Shown: in pieces, positions 16,849 through 24,084 of the stretch
How positions within the stretch are numbered: the first letter of the stretch is position 1
Layout: the number at the start of each line of letters is the position of its first letter
Assembly (NCBI GenBank): GCA_946479435.1
Contig: CAMLFX010000035.1
Coordinates: 1-27,841, forward strand
Reading direction: 5' to 3'
Source: an uncultured Sphingobacteriales bacterium
Lineage (GTDB): Bacteria > Bacteroidota > Bacteroidia > Chitinophagales > Chitinophagaceae
DNA length: 27,841 bases
Notes under the pieces: generated by a model
Told to the model about the DNA's origin: nothing
Databases searched by the model: none
What the model saw: only the letters and a program-made list of their open reading frames with translations
Translations under genes and position numbers: made by a program

Positions 16849-17748
16849 ATGAAACTAAATAATAACGTGCCAGATAAAGATCGGTTGAAAATTCTTTTTG
16901 TTTTAAACCCAATATCAGGTGGCGTGCCTAAAACGGAAATAGAATCATTTATTAGCGGATATGCAAAAGCTAATAATATTGAGTATGAAACCTTCCATAC
17001 AACAGGCAGCCACGATAAAGAATCGGTAAAACACTGGGTAAATAGCATACAACCCGACAGGGTAGTAGCAGTAGGTGGAGATGGCACACTAAAGCTGGTT
17101 GCAGAGGTATTACTGGGCACTAACATCCCTATCGGCATTATACCCGCCGGTTCGGCTAATGGTATGGCCAGGGAGCTGCAATTGCCCCTTGACCCTAATG
17201 AATGTATGGATGCTATTGTAAAAGGCAATACTGACCGCATAGATGTAATTGTTATCAATAATACAGATATATGCCTTCACCTGAGCGATATTGGTATGAA
17301 CGCCCAGCTGGTAAAGTATTTTGAAGAAGGCGGGCTAAGAGGCAAGCTGGGGTATGCACGGGGTGTATTCAGAATGCTTTTGAAACGAACACTTTTACAA
17401 GTGCGCATAAATGATAAGCATAAAGAAGTAGAGCGCAATGCTTTTATGGTAGTACTTGCCAATGCACGTATGTATGGTACGGGCGCTATGATAAACCCTG
17501 CCGGCGACTTGCGTGATGGTACTTTTGAAGTGATAGTTATACGCAGGTTAACCATTATTGCCCTCATCAAGATGTTTTTCCGGAAAGAGCGCTTCAGTAG
17601 CCGATATATCGAGATTATTCCTGCGCAGTCGGTGTATATACATGTAAAGAAAAAGGCGTATTTCCAGGTAGATGGTGAATACAAAGGAAAAACCAGGGCT
17701 ATTCATGCAGAAATAAGACAACAATCCTTATGCCTTATTAAGCTATAA
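16849..17748 (+). CDS. Diacylglycerol kinase-family lipid kinase
   Basis: The 299-residue protein shows the DAGK/YegS-like catalytic domain. NPISGG (20-25) begins the nucleotide-binding region. VVAVGGDGTL (GGDGT at 76-80) and IPAGSANGMAREL follow, then the C-terminal beta-sandwich with QVDGEYKG. Such enzymes transfer the ATP gamma-phosphate to a lipid, classically diacylglycerol to phosphatidate; YegS prefers phosphatidylglycerol and others act on sphingoid bases. Substrate preference is therefore open. Its presumed product is the substrate of the adjacent divergent App1-like phosphatase. It is followed by a 238-base gap. Confidence 0.9.
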   Translation: MKLNNNVPDKDRLKILFVLNPISGGVPKTEIESFISGYAKANNIEYETFHTTGSHDKESVKHWVNSIQPDRVVAVGGDGTLKLVAEVLLGTNIPIGIIPAGSANGMARELQLPLDPNECMDAIVKGNTDRIDVIVINNTDICLHLSDIGMNAQLVKYFEEGGLRGKLGYARGVFRMLLKRTLLQVRINDKHKEVERNAFMVVLANARMYGTGAMINPAGDLRDGTFEVIVIRRLTIIALIKMFFRKERFSSRYIEIIPAQSVYIHVKKKAYFQVDGEYKGKTRAIHAEIRQQSLCLIKL

Positions 17749-17873
17749 TAATTAAGTATTGTGTAATAGGTCAGTGTGCCTCTGCGTATATGGTGGTACA
17801 AATTTTTATAGTATAGTGCAAGACCTGTTTATTATACAATTTATGATATATCCGTATGCGGAACTAAGTTATA

Positions 17874-17906
17874 TAGCTGCCCCGAAAGTATATGGGGTAT
17901 TAGCTA
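17874..17906 (+). repeat. Imperfect hairpin in the gap before the dienelactone hydrolase
   Basis: TAGCT-g-CCCC (17874-17883) can pair with GGGG-tatt-AGCTA (17894-17906), leaving an asymmetric internal loop and a 10-base apical loop. No T-run follows, so it is not a standard terminator. A shorter hairpin TCCG-TATG-CGGA lies at 17851-17862. The rest of the 238-base gap is AT-rich and shows no convincing gene. Confidence 0.3.
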
Positions 17907-17986
17907 CACAATTTATACCTGCAGGATAACACTATTGTTTCAGACACGGCGAGAGATTGAATGATATTACCACTAAAATAAAGAGC

Positions 17987-18835
17987 ATGATAAAGAAACT
18001 ATCGTTTTTTATTGCCTTGCTATTTTGCATGGCAAACAATAGCTACGCACAAAGCTGCTGTTCGCAGCACGGTGCTACCTGGCAAGCTATGGCGTTGAAT
18101 ACAGATTTTAAAGAAGCGCATTTACCGCCGGACCCCCTTGACTATACTCCCCCTGAAAATGCGGGGATGATACAATTTGAAACCCAACAGGCAGGTGCGC
18201 ATGGAATGGCCTATTATATACCATCCGATCAGCCTACAAGTAAAGTGCTTATTGTATTTCATGAATGGTGGGGACTGAACGACTATATAAAAAGAGAAGC
18301 CGAGAACTGGCAAAAAATGCTGGGCAATGTAGATGTATATGCTGTTGATCTGTTTGACGGCAAAGTAGCCGATAGCCCTGCATTGGCCAGTAAAATATCA
18401 TCGGAGATGGATACTAAAAGAGCTGAAACAATAATTAAGGGCTTGCTAAGCCATATAGGTAAAGATAAACAAATAGCCACCCTTGGCTGGTGTTTTGGTG
18501 GGGCCTGGGCGTTTACCGCAGGTGTATTGGCCGGCAATAATTCGGTAGGTATTGTAGACTATTATGGCTTTCCTGAAAAAGAAGAGAAAAACATAAAACC
18601 TTTGCAAAGCGATGTACTTTATATCTATGCAACAAAAGATAAATTTATAACAGCTAACCTTGTTGCCGATTTTCAAAAGCAAGTAGAAGCCACCGGACAT
18701 AAATTCACCATGCATTCTTTCGATGCTGTGCACGCGTTTGCAAACCCAAGCAACCCCAAGCACGATGCGTTGGCTGCTAAACAGGCGGAGCAGTTTGCTA
18801 AGAAATTTCTCATGGAAAAATTACAATTGAATTAG
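17987..18835 (+). CDS. Secreted dienelactone hydrolase-family protein
   Basis: The 282-residue protein has a signal peptide (about 1-22, ending SYAQ) followed by SCCSQHG. The alpha/beta hydrolase domain (about 60-280) has the dienelactone hydrolase signature. The FHEWWGLNDYIK loop is present, nucleophile Cys 169 lies in GWCFGG, the acid is D218 (ATKDKF) and the base H249 (DAVHAF). The Cys nucleophile separates it from serine esterases. Known members hydrolyse dienelactone or related lactones and esters in aromatic degradation, but exported Bacteroidota members have unknown substrates. I prefer ATG 17987 to the upstream in-frame TTG 17957 because it begins directly at the signal peptide. A strong terminator follows the stop. 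Confidence 0.9.
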   Translation: MIKKLSFFIALLFCMANNSYAQSCCSQHGATWQAMALNTDFKEAHLPPDPLDYTPPENAGMIQFETQQAGAHGMAYYIPSDQPTSKVLIVFHEWWGLNDYIKREAENWQKMLGNVDVYAVDLFDGKVADSPALASKISSEMDTKRAETIIKGLLSHIGKDKQIATLGWCFGGAWAFTAGVLAGNNSVGIVDYYGFPEKEEKNIKPLQSDVLYIYATKDKFITANLVADFQKQVEATGHKFTMHSFDAVHAFANPSNPKHDALAAKQAEQFAKKFLMEKLQLN

Positions 18836-18856
18836 CGGCGGTATAACGATGTTATT

Positions 18857-18896
18857 AAAGATGCCCTGGTTTATCGCCGGGGCATCTTTGTTTTTT
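18857..18896 (+). terminator. Intrinsic terminator after the dienelactone hydrolase
   Basis: A perfect 10-bp stem pairs AAAGATGCCC (18857-18866) with GGGCATCTTT (18880-18889), followed by G and six T. It also shows that the acyltransferase gene does not start at the in-frame ATG 18849, which would place this terminator inside it. Confidence 0.85.
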
Positions 18897-18971
18897 GTAG
18901 GTTTTGACAAAAAGATAGTCTCTTGCACTTGCCGGTTTGATAACTGCGTTATTATTGCCATATTTGGCCTT

Positions 18972-20009
18972 ATGAAATACCGTATTGGTGCCCTTACTAC
19001 AACCCGTGCTGTCGCAGCACTTATGGTTGTTATATTCCATTATGGTTGTAATGTTTTCCCCTTCAATTTGCAAGAACATTTCTTTAGGCAGGGAAATATA
19101 GCTGTTGGTTATTTCTTTGTTTTATCGGGCTTTGTTCTGTACCTGTCCTATGCCGATAAGGGAGTAACCTATAAAGATTTTATAGTAAGGCGATTGGCAC
19201 GTATATGGCCATTATATGTTTTTGCTATTCTGTTAGCTTCGGTGTATCCCTTGTATAAATATTATATTGAATCGTTGCAGCCAGAGCCGCATTTTGGTAT
19301 GTCGCTTTTTCTAAACATCACGCTGCTACAGGCGTATATACCCGGCTATGCACTTACTGTCAATTCGCCGGGATGGTCATTATCTGTCGAAATGTTTTTC
19401 TACCTCCTGTTTCCTCTTTTGCTGTACTTCGGAAAAAAGAAAGCAAAGGTTTTTCTTGTGGTAACTATTATCGTCTATATATTATCTCAACTGGCGCATA
19501 TTTACCTGATAAAAAGCCTGCAACCACAATACCCTTCGCCACAGCACGATTTAGTGTATTACCAGCCTGTGTTTCATTTAAGCCAGTTTATGATAGGTAT
19601 GTGCGGGGCTATGTTTTTGAAAAAGGAAAAGCTAAACCATGCGGGTTTATTATCGTTAATGTATGCTGTGTTGGTTGTAGTTTGTATTAACAACGCACCT
19701 GCCGGTATCAGTTTGCACAATGGGTTGTTAGCCCCGTTGTTTCTTATGCTGATATTATCAATAGCGTCGCTGCAGCAAACTGTTTTGACCTGGCGGCCGC
19801 TGGTTTTTTTGGGCGAAATAAGTTTTGGTATTTATATACTGCAGGAACCATTACATTTCTATTTTATGAAGTGGAATATGGCATGGGGGCATTTGCAGGA
19901 AGCATATGCTTTTTACCTTTATCTATGCCTGCTTATTTTGCTGGCTATAGCATGTTACTATGTCATAGAACTGCCTCTGAGACGGCTTATTACCCGTCAG
20001 GCGCTGTAA
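18972..20009 (+). CDS. Acyltransferase-3 family membrane protein
   Basis: The 345-residue integral membrane protein has about ten hydrophobic segments and the acyltransferase-3 N-terminus: LTTTRAVAALMVVIFHYG, with R12 and H23 in the region known to be catalytic in the family. VGYFFVLSGFVLYL, RLARIWPLYVF and SLSVEMFFYLLFPLLLYF follow in the usual order. Such proteins move acyl groups onto sugars or lipids of cell-surface glycans, lipopolysaccharide or antibiotics; the acceptor is unknown. No SGNH domain is fused. ATG 18972 is chosen over ATG 18849 because a terminator lies between them. No polysaccharide genes lie next to it, so the target is not suggested by context. Confidence 0.9.
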   Translation: MKYRIGALTTTRAVAALMVVIFHYGCNVFPFNLQEHFFRQGNIAVGYFFVLSGFVLYLSYADKGVTYKDFIVRRLARIWPLYVFAILLASVYPLYKYYIESLQPEPHFGMSLFLNITLLQAYIPGYALTVNSPGWSLSVEMFFYLLFPLLLYFGKKKAKVFLVVTIIVYILSQLAHIYLIKSLQPQYPSPQHDLVYYQPVFHLSQFMIGMCGAMFLKKEKLNHAGLLSLMYAVLVVVCINNAPAGISLHNGLLAPLFLMLILSIASLQQTVLTWRPLVFLGEISFGIYILQEPLHFYFMKWNMAWGHLQEAYAFYLYLCLLILLAIACYYVIELPLRRLITRQAL

Positions 20010-20054
20010 TTACCGATTGAAACATATCACCTATAATTTTAATTTTGAATGCCG

Positions 20055-20062
20055 TATCTTCG
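20055..20062 (+). promoter_or_regulatory. Candidate -7 box of the metalloprotease gene
   Basis: TATCTTCG resembles TAnnTTTG with one mismatch, 32 bases before ATG 20095. The surrounding CGTATCTTCGG-CGTT recurs at 24924-24937 before PSP1, which supports it as a shared promoter element. No clear -33 box is seen. Confidence 0.3.
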
Positions 20063-20094
20063 GCGTTCTTATTTAATTCTATTTTTAAGTTAAT

Positions 20095-22392
20095 ATGAAA
20101 AAACTTGTACAGTTCAGTTTCATGCTACTGGCAATGTTGCCTGCATTTGCACAAACCACTAAAGCAGATGCCGGTAAAAATCGCATGGATATTGTTATTG
20201 AACGTGAGAAAGAACAAAAGGATTTTAAACCTGTAAGCGGTTTGTGGTATAACGATGATGCATTCGATAAATCGCTTGCCGAATCTCAACTGCACCAATG
20301 GCAGGCACTGACCCTGAACACAAACGGCCTTAAAAATATCATGGCTGAAAAAAGGCCGGCCATTACACTTACTGTACCCGGATTGCACGGCACCAGCTAT
20401 CAGCTTGAGTTGATACGTTTCGATTTCTTTTCAAAAGATTTTAAAGTAAGAACGATTGCAAGTGGTACCGCGTTTGATTTTGGCTATACACCCGGCGTAT
20501 ATTACAGGGGTGTTGTAAAAGGTCATAATGGCTCTATCGCTTCCGTGTCATTCTTCGATAATGAAGTATATGCAATTTTTTCAATGCCTGATGAGCCCGG
20601 CAATTTCATGATAACGCCCAACAGCCTGTTGGCAAAAAAAGATGGCATACACTATTTGCTGTACAACGATATAGATGCAAAGAATCCTCGCCAATCGGCT
20701 GGCTGTGCTACCGATAAGCTACCTGTTATCAATACACCCCAGCTTGGCAGCCAGAAAAATATATACAGTACCTGTAAAGATGTAGAGCAGTACCTGGTAA
20801 TAGACTATGGCACTTATATACGCGAAGGTGGTAATGCAGCAGCTGTAACCTCGCTCACGAATTATATAACTGCTGTGTACAATATGCTGGCTACGCTTTA
20901 TCGCAATGATGGTATTTACACCAGTATTAAACTGATAGATGTAAATACTACAACAGATGCATACCAGGCTTTGGCCGATGATTCTGGTGATTGGCTGACA
21001 GCTTTTGGTGATGAAACACAAACTAATATGCAAGGTGCCGACCTGGCAATGCTGATAACTAATAAAAATGCAGGTATGGGCGGTATTGCCTGGTTGGGTG
21101 TTTTATGCAGCTCATATAACTCTCAGTGGAGTTCCGGTCCTTATGCATTTGCAGATATTGATGGCGATTTTAATGCTTCTACGTTACCATCATTTCATTG
21201 GGATATAGAAGTGATGACACATGAAATGGGGCATAACCTTGGCTCTCCACACACGCACGCTTGTTTTTGGAACGGGAATAATACCAATATAGATGGTTGC
21301 GCACCAACTGCCAATTCAGCTTATAGCGAGGGAACATGCCCTATTGGCCCAGTGCCTACGGCAGCTGTTGGCGGCAGTATTATGAGCTATTGCCATTTGC
21401 TTAGTGGTGTAGGTATCAAATTCGCTAATGGCTTCGGCCCTCAGCCTGCTCAATTGATAAGAGATGAGATCAATAACTCCAGTTGTGCAACGGCTTACAT
21501 AGCAAGCAAACCTGTCAATGTATCTGATTCTTTAATTATCGCTAACCGTGAGTGTGAAGACGATCTTGGTGTTACTTATTATTGGAATGATAATAATAGC
21601 ATGGATGAGGGCGATGATATAATAGCGCTGTCAATAAAGAAAAACGGTAATGATATTTATAACCTCGATAGTCCTGTATCAAAATTTGATGTAAGGGTAG
21701 CCACGGGCGTAAAGTATGGATCAGGAAAAACAGATACTGTAAAGGTTCTTTCAACTGTGCCTAATTTGAAACTGTACAATGTTGCATCGGCGCGCTATTG
21801 GAAAATAACAGCTAAACAACCCACTACCAATGTTGAGGTGATGTTCCCGTTCACAAAAAAAGATCTGCAGGATATAGATGCCGGTGTACCAGGTAATGCC
21901 CTTGCCATTACGGATCTTTTAATGTACCAGGTTAACAGGAATATTTATCCTGCCGCAAGTGGTGGCTTACCGGGTGCATCGGCGCTCGATATAACCTATT
22001 ATACAAACAATACAGTAGTTGGCCCGTCGCAGTGGTCTGTAGATGTCAGGACTGACACCTTTATTGCACATACGCTTACCAAAAATTTATATGGTGGTGC
22101 CATGTTCTACAGCTTTACACACCCTGTATCGGTAAGCAATGTAAATTCCGGCCCGGCTACTATTCATTTTTACCCCAATCCTACTTCAACCGCATGGACG
22201 GTATGGATACCTGCAGAGGCGGGTAATGCTATGCTGAATTTATATTCGGTGGATGGAAGGCAAGTTGGCAAACAAATGCTGAAAGAAGGCGAACTAAACA
22301 TAGTTAGTGCACAGGCGTTAACTGCCGGGGTATATTACTATCGTGTAGTGGCAGGTGCACAAACCTTTACGGGGGCAATTAAAAAACAATAA
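20095..22392 (+). CDS. Secreted zinc metalloprotease (reprolysin-like) with T9SS type A sorting domain
   Basis: The 765-residue protein has a signal peptide (about 1-19). A propeptide-like region (about 40-220) is followed by a metzincin catalytic domain (about 228-470) with HEMGHNLGSPH. H376, H380 and H386 are the zinc ligands and E377 the base. A Met-turn SIMSYCH follows at M430. AGMGGIAWLGVLC and the Cys-rich stretch after the zinc motif resemble reprolysin/ADAM-like M12B proteins. A beta-rich region (about 475-680) leads to the type A sorting domain (about 690-765, IHFYPNPTSTAWTVWIP and ALTAGVYYYRV). The enzyme is expected outside the cell or on its surface. The propeptide suggests latency until processed. 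Substrate unknown. Confidence 0.93.
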   Translation: MKKLVQFSFMLLAMLPAFAQTTKADAGKNRMDIVIEREKEQKDFKPVSGLWYNDDAFDKSLAESQLHQWQALTLNTNGLKNIMAEKRPAITLTVPGLHGTSYQLELIRFDFFSKDFKVRTIASGTAFDFGYTPGVYYRGVVKGHNGSIASVSFFDNEVYAIFSMPDEPGNFMITPNSLLAKKDGIHYLLYNDIDAKNPRQSAGCATDKLPVINTPQLGSQKNIYSTCKDVEQYLVIDYGTYIREGGNAAAVTSLTNYITAVYNMLATLYRNDGIYTSIKLIDVNTTTDAYQALADDSGDWLTAFGDETQTNMQGADLAMLITNKNAGMGGIAWLGVLCSSYNSQWSSGPYAFADIDGDFNASTLPSFHWDIEVMTHEMGHNLGSPHTHACFWNGNNTNIDGCAPTANSAYSEGTCPIGPVPTAAVGGSIMSYCHLLSGVGIKFANGFGPQPAQLIRDEINNSSCATAYIASKPVNVSDSLIIANRECEDDLGVTYYWNDNNSMDEGDDIIALSIKKNGNDIYNLDSPVSKFDVRVATGVKYGSGKTDTVKVLSTVPNLKLYNVASARYWKITAKQPTTNVEVMFPFTKKDLQDIDAGVPGNALAITDLLMYQVNRNIYPAASGGLPGASALDITYYTNNTVVGPSQWSVDVRTDTFIAHTLTKNLYGGAMFYSFTHPVSVSNVNSGPATIHFYPNPTSTAWTVWIPAEAGNAMLNLYSVDGRQVGKQMLKEGELNIVSAQALTAGVYYYRVVAGAQTFTGAIKKQ

Positions 22393-22400
22393 AAGTTTTG

Positions 22401-22432
22401 TTGCTTTATAACTGAAAATCTTCTTAATCTTG
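22401..22432 (+). promoter_or_regulatory. Promoter of the thioesterase leader transcript
   Basis: TTG (22401-22403) and TAATCTTG (22425-22432) are separated by 21 bases, a good Bacteroidota-type match with one mismatch in TAnnTTTG. The implied transcription start is about 22437, on or next to the ATG of the leader ORF. The promoter begins only 9 bases after the metalloprotease stop. Confidence 0.55.
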
Positions 22433-22436
22433 CAGT

Positions 22437-22508
22437 ATGAACATGATGCCTAAACAGACCCATAAATGTCGTCGCTATTTAATTGTAGCGGAGGGTAGTG
22501 TATCATAG
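22437..22508 (+). CDS. Putative 23-residue leader peptide of the thioesterase attenuator
   Basis: The ORF would encode MNMMPKQTHKCRRYLIVAEG followed by SVS and a TAG stop. ATG 22437 coincides with the predicted transcription start, so translation could be leaderless; ATG 22443 and 22446 are in the same frame. Codons 12-14 (Arg, Arg, Tyr) contain one arm of a small stem, CGCTA (22473-22477) with TAGCG (22486-22490). Codons 18-20 contain CGGAGGG (22489-22495), which pairs with the 5' arm of the terminator downstream. This is the layout of a ribosome-sensed attenuator in which the peptide itself may have no further job. Cys and Arg codons are placed so that stalling would mask the first arm. It is short and unproven, and could be a chance ORF. 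Confidence 0.5.
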   Translation: MNMMPKQTHKCRRYLIVAEGSVS

Positions 22509-22540
22509 TAATAATCTGAAATTAGAAAATGAACAATATT

Positions 22541-22569
22541 GCCCTCCGGTTTTCCGGGGGGCTTTTTTT
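22541..22569 (+). terminator. Intrinsic terminator/attenuator before the thioesterase
   Basis: A 9-bp GC-rich stem pairs GCCCTCCGG (22541-22549) with CCGGGGGGC (22554-22562) around TTTT, with one G-U pair, followed by seven T. Its 5' arm is also complementary over 7 bp to CGGAGGG inside the leader ORF, which would act as an antiterminator. It lies 149 bases past the metalloprotease stop and 28 bases before the thioesterase start. Confidence 0.85.
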
Positions 22570-22597
22570 ATGATAACAATATAAAACAAACAGAAAA

Positions 22598-23014
22598 ATG
22601 GAGCTGATCAACAAAAAGATCTGCATGGCCAAGGACATAGGCATACACGGCAATTTATTTGGTGGTACACTTATGGCCTGGATCGATGAATCTGCTGCTG
22701 CTTATGCAACAGAATATTGCTCAACACCCAACATGGTAACACTTAGGGTGGGTGAGCTACTCTTTAAAAAGCCAATAAAGGCAGGCAACCACATTCGCAT
22801 ATATGGCTCGGTTGCCAACCTGGGCCGCACATCTATAAGCCTGGATGTGGAAGTGCGTAAATATAACCTGTACAGTGGTGAGGAAACAGTGGTGTGTACT
22901 ACCTCTATTACATTTGTACGCATTGATGACGATGGTAACCCTACCGCCATAGGCGAATCGGTGCGGAGACGGCATAAAGTAGTAGCACCCTTAGCTGCTA
23001 CCTTAAGTGATTAA
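22598..23014 (+). CDS. Acyl-CoA thioesterase (hotdog fold)
   Basis: The 138-residue protein is a single-hotdog acyl-CoA thioesterase of the YciA/ACOT type. GIHGNLFGGTLMAWIDESAA holds the expected catalytic or binding residues N19 and D30. VGELLFKKPIKAGNHI and CTTSITFVRIDDDGNP are also typical. It hydrolyses acyl-CoA to free fatty acid and CoA in the cytoplasm, normally as a hexamer; chain preference is not visible. It is the only gene behind the leader peptide and attenuator and is closed by a palindromic terminator, so it appears to be a one-gene regulated unit. Confidence 0.92.
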   Translation: MELINKKICMAKDIGIHGNLFGGTLMAWIDESAAAYATEYCSTPNMVTLRVGELLFKKPIKAGNHIRIYGSVANLGRTSISLDVEVRKYNLYSGEETVVCTTSITFVRIDDDGNPTAIGESVRRRHKVVAPLAATLSD

Positions 23015-23016
23015 AT

Positions 23017-23050
23017 AATAATGGCGGTGAATATTCACCGCCATATTTTT
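23017..23050. terminator. Bidirectional terminator between thioesterase and AIM24-like genes
   Basis: ATGGCGGTGAAT (23021-23032) is followed directly by its exact reverse complement (23033-23044), with T-rich sequence on the right and A-rich on the left. It ends the plus-strand thioesterase 6 bases past its stop and could also end the minus-strand gene that stops at 23078. Confidence 0.75.
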
Positions 23051-23077
23051 ATATATTGAGTTGTTGAAGTTGTACGC

Positions 23078-23872
23078 TTACCAGCCATCACCATCCAGCA
23101 TATTGCCAAGTCCACCCAAAATGCTCCCTTCTTCTTTGCGTTTGTATGTGCCATAAGAAAGCACACGGCTTGCCAGGCGGCTTATGGGTAGTGTTTGTAT
23201 CCAAACCGTACCGGGGCCGCGTAGCGTAGCAAAGAATACGCCTTCGCCACCAAATAAAGTGTTTTTTATGCCGCCTATAAACTGTATATCATAGTTTACA
23301 GTATTTGTAAATGCTACTATACAACCTGTATCAATCTTCAGCAGTTCGCCGGGTTGCAGTTGTCTTTCTAATACATGGCCCCCGGCATGTACAAATGCCT
23401 GTCCGTCGCCTTCCAGTTTTTCCATAATAAAGCCCTCTCCACCAAACAGGCCTGTACCCAGCTTGCGCTGAAATTCAATACCAATAGATACGCCTTTAGC
23501 TGCGCATAAAAAAGCATCTTTCTGGCAAATGATCTTGTGGCCTAGTTGCTGAAGATCGAGCGGGATTATTTTGCCGGGATAAGGTGATGCGAAGGAAACA
23601 CGTTTTTTGCCCTGTCCAACATTGGTATAGGTGGTCATGAACAAGCTTTCGCCTACAAGCAGGCGTTTGCCCGCCGAAAATAATTTACCCACGATGCCCG
23701 TATTTTGCTGATGGCTGCCATCGCCAAAGATGGTATCCATCTGTATACCATCGTCCATCATCATAAAGCTTCCCGATTCTGCTATGGCAGTTTCCTGCGG
23801 ATCCAGTTCTATTTCCACATACTGCATTTCTTCACCGAAAATGCGATAGTCTATTTCATGATTATTGCGCAT
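23078..23872 (-). CDS. AIM24/TIGR00266-family protein
   Basis: The 264-residue protein matches the AIM24 (DUF124) family. It has an N-terminal VEIELDPQETAIAESGSFMMMDDGI, a GVGQGKKRVSFASPYPGKIIPL-like strand series and repeated glycine-rich turns such as LGTGLFGGEGFIMEKLEGDGQ and KNTLFGGEGVFFATLRGPG. The fold in the family is a beta-prism of tryptophan RNA-binding-attenuation-protein type. Yeast AIM24 is needed for mitochondrial inner-membrane organisation; the bacterial function is unknown. There is no signal peptide. A C-terminal Gly-rich tail (SILGGLGNMLDGDGW) is present. It diverges from the BI-1 gene across 212 bases that may hold a small ORF. Confidence 0.9.
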   Translation of the reverse strand: MRNNHEIDYRIFGEEMQYVEIELDPQETAIAESGSFMMMDDGIQMDTIFGDGSHQQNTGIVGKLFSAGKRLLVGESLFMTTYTNVGQGKKRVSFASPYPGKIIPLDLQQLGHKIICQKDAFLCAAKGVSIGIEFQRKLGTGLFGGEGFIMEKLEGDGQAFVHAGGHVLERQLQPGELLKIDTGCIVAFTNTVNYDIQFIGGIKNTLFGGEGVFFATLRGPGTVWIQTLPISRLASRVLSYGTYKRKEEGSILGGLGNMLDGDGW

Positions 23873-23878
23873 AGTTGC

Positions 23879-23995
23879 ATGTTTTTTCAGTATTCAAAAC
23901 TAAAAACATATCTGCAAATAGCCTTACTGTTCACCGTCAAAATCGCAATATTCGCCGTCGGTATATTTAGGGTGAGCAGCAATCCTTTTAAATAA
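23879..23995 (+). CDS. Possible 38-residue single-pass membrane peptide
   Basis: ATG 23879 opens a 38-codon frame. The product has a charged, polar N-terminus (FFQYSKLKTYL), one strongly hydrophobic stretch (about residues 13-30, QIALLFTVKIAIFAVGIF) and a short polar end (RVSSNPFK). A terminator-like hairpin begins 14 bases after the stop, which is unexpected between two divergent genes and supports a separate short transcript. I see no good ribosome binding site, and the start lies 6 bases from the divergent AIM24-like start codon, so its promoter would lie inside that gene. It may be chance; no family is recognised. Confidence 0.35.
   Translation: MFFQYSKLKTYLQIALLFTVKIAIFAVGIFRVSSNPFK
23895..23902 (-). 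promoter_or_regulatory. Candidate -7 box of the AIM24-like gene
   Basis: The minus strand reads TAGTTTTG, an exact TAnnTTTG match 22 bases upstream of ATG 23872. No TTG is seen at the -33 distance. It lies inside the possible small ORF on the other strand. Confidence 0.35.
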
Positions 23996-24009
23996 GCAAA
24001 CCAAAGGTT

Positions 24010-24045
24010 AAAAAGCGGGCAATTTAAAATCAGTTCCGCTTTTTT
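24010..24045 (+). terminator. Terminator-like hairpin in the AIM24/BI-1 divergent gap
   Basis: AAAAAGCGG (24010-24018) pairs with CCGCTTTTT (24036-24044) around a 17-base loop and is followed by another T. Between divergent genes no mRNA end is expected, so it either ends a short transcript such as the 38-codon ORF or is part of the BI-1 leader. Confidence 0.45.
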
Positions 24046-24084
24046 GTAGTAATTTACTGCCTCAATCAAGTTTTTATTCTCAAG

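Noticed and set aside
17843..17929. 28-codon ORF in the gap before the dienelactone hydrolase
   Set aside because: It has no ribosome binding site, no following terminator and no hydrophobic or otherwise telling pattern; likely chance.
17957..17986. TTG 17957 as start of the dienelactone hydrolase
   Set aside because: ATG 17987 starts directly at the signal peptide. The extra ten residues would only extend its polar N-terminus.
18849..18971. Longer acyltransferase reading frame from ATG 18849
   Set aside because: It would contain the intrinsic terminator at 18857-18896, and the conserved family N-terminus starts at ATG 18972.
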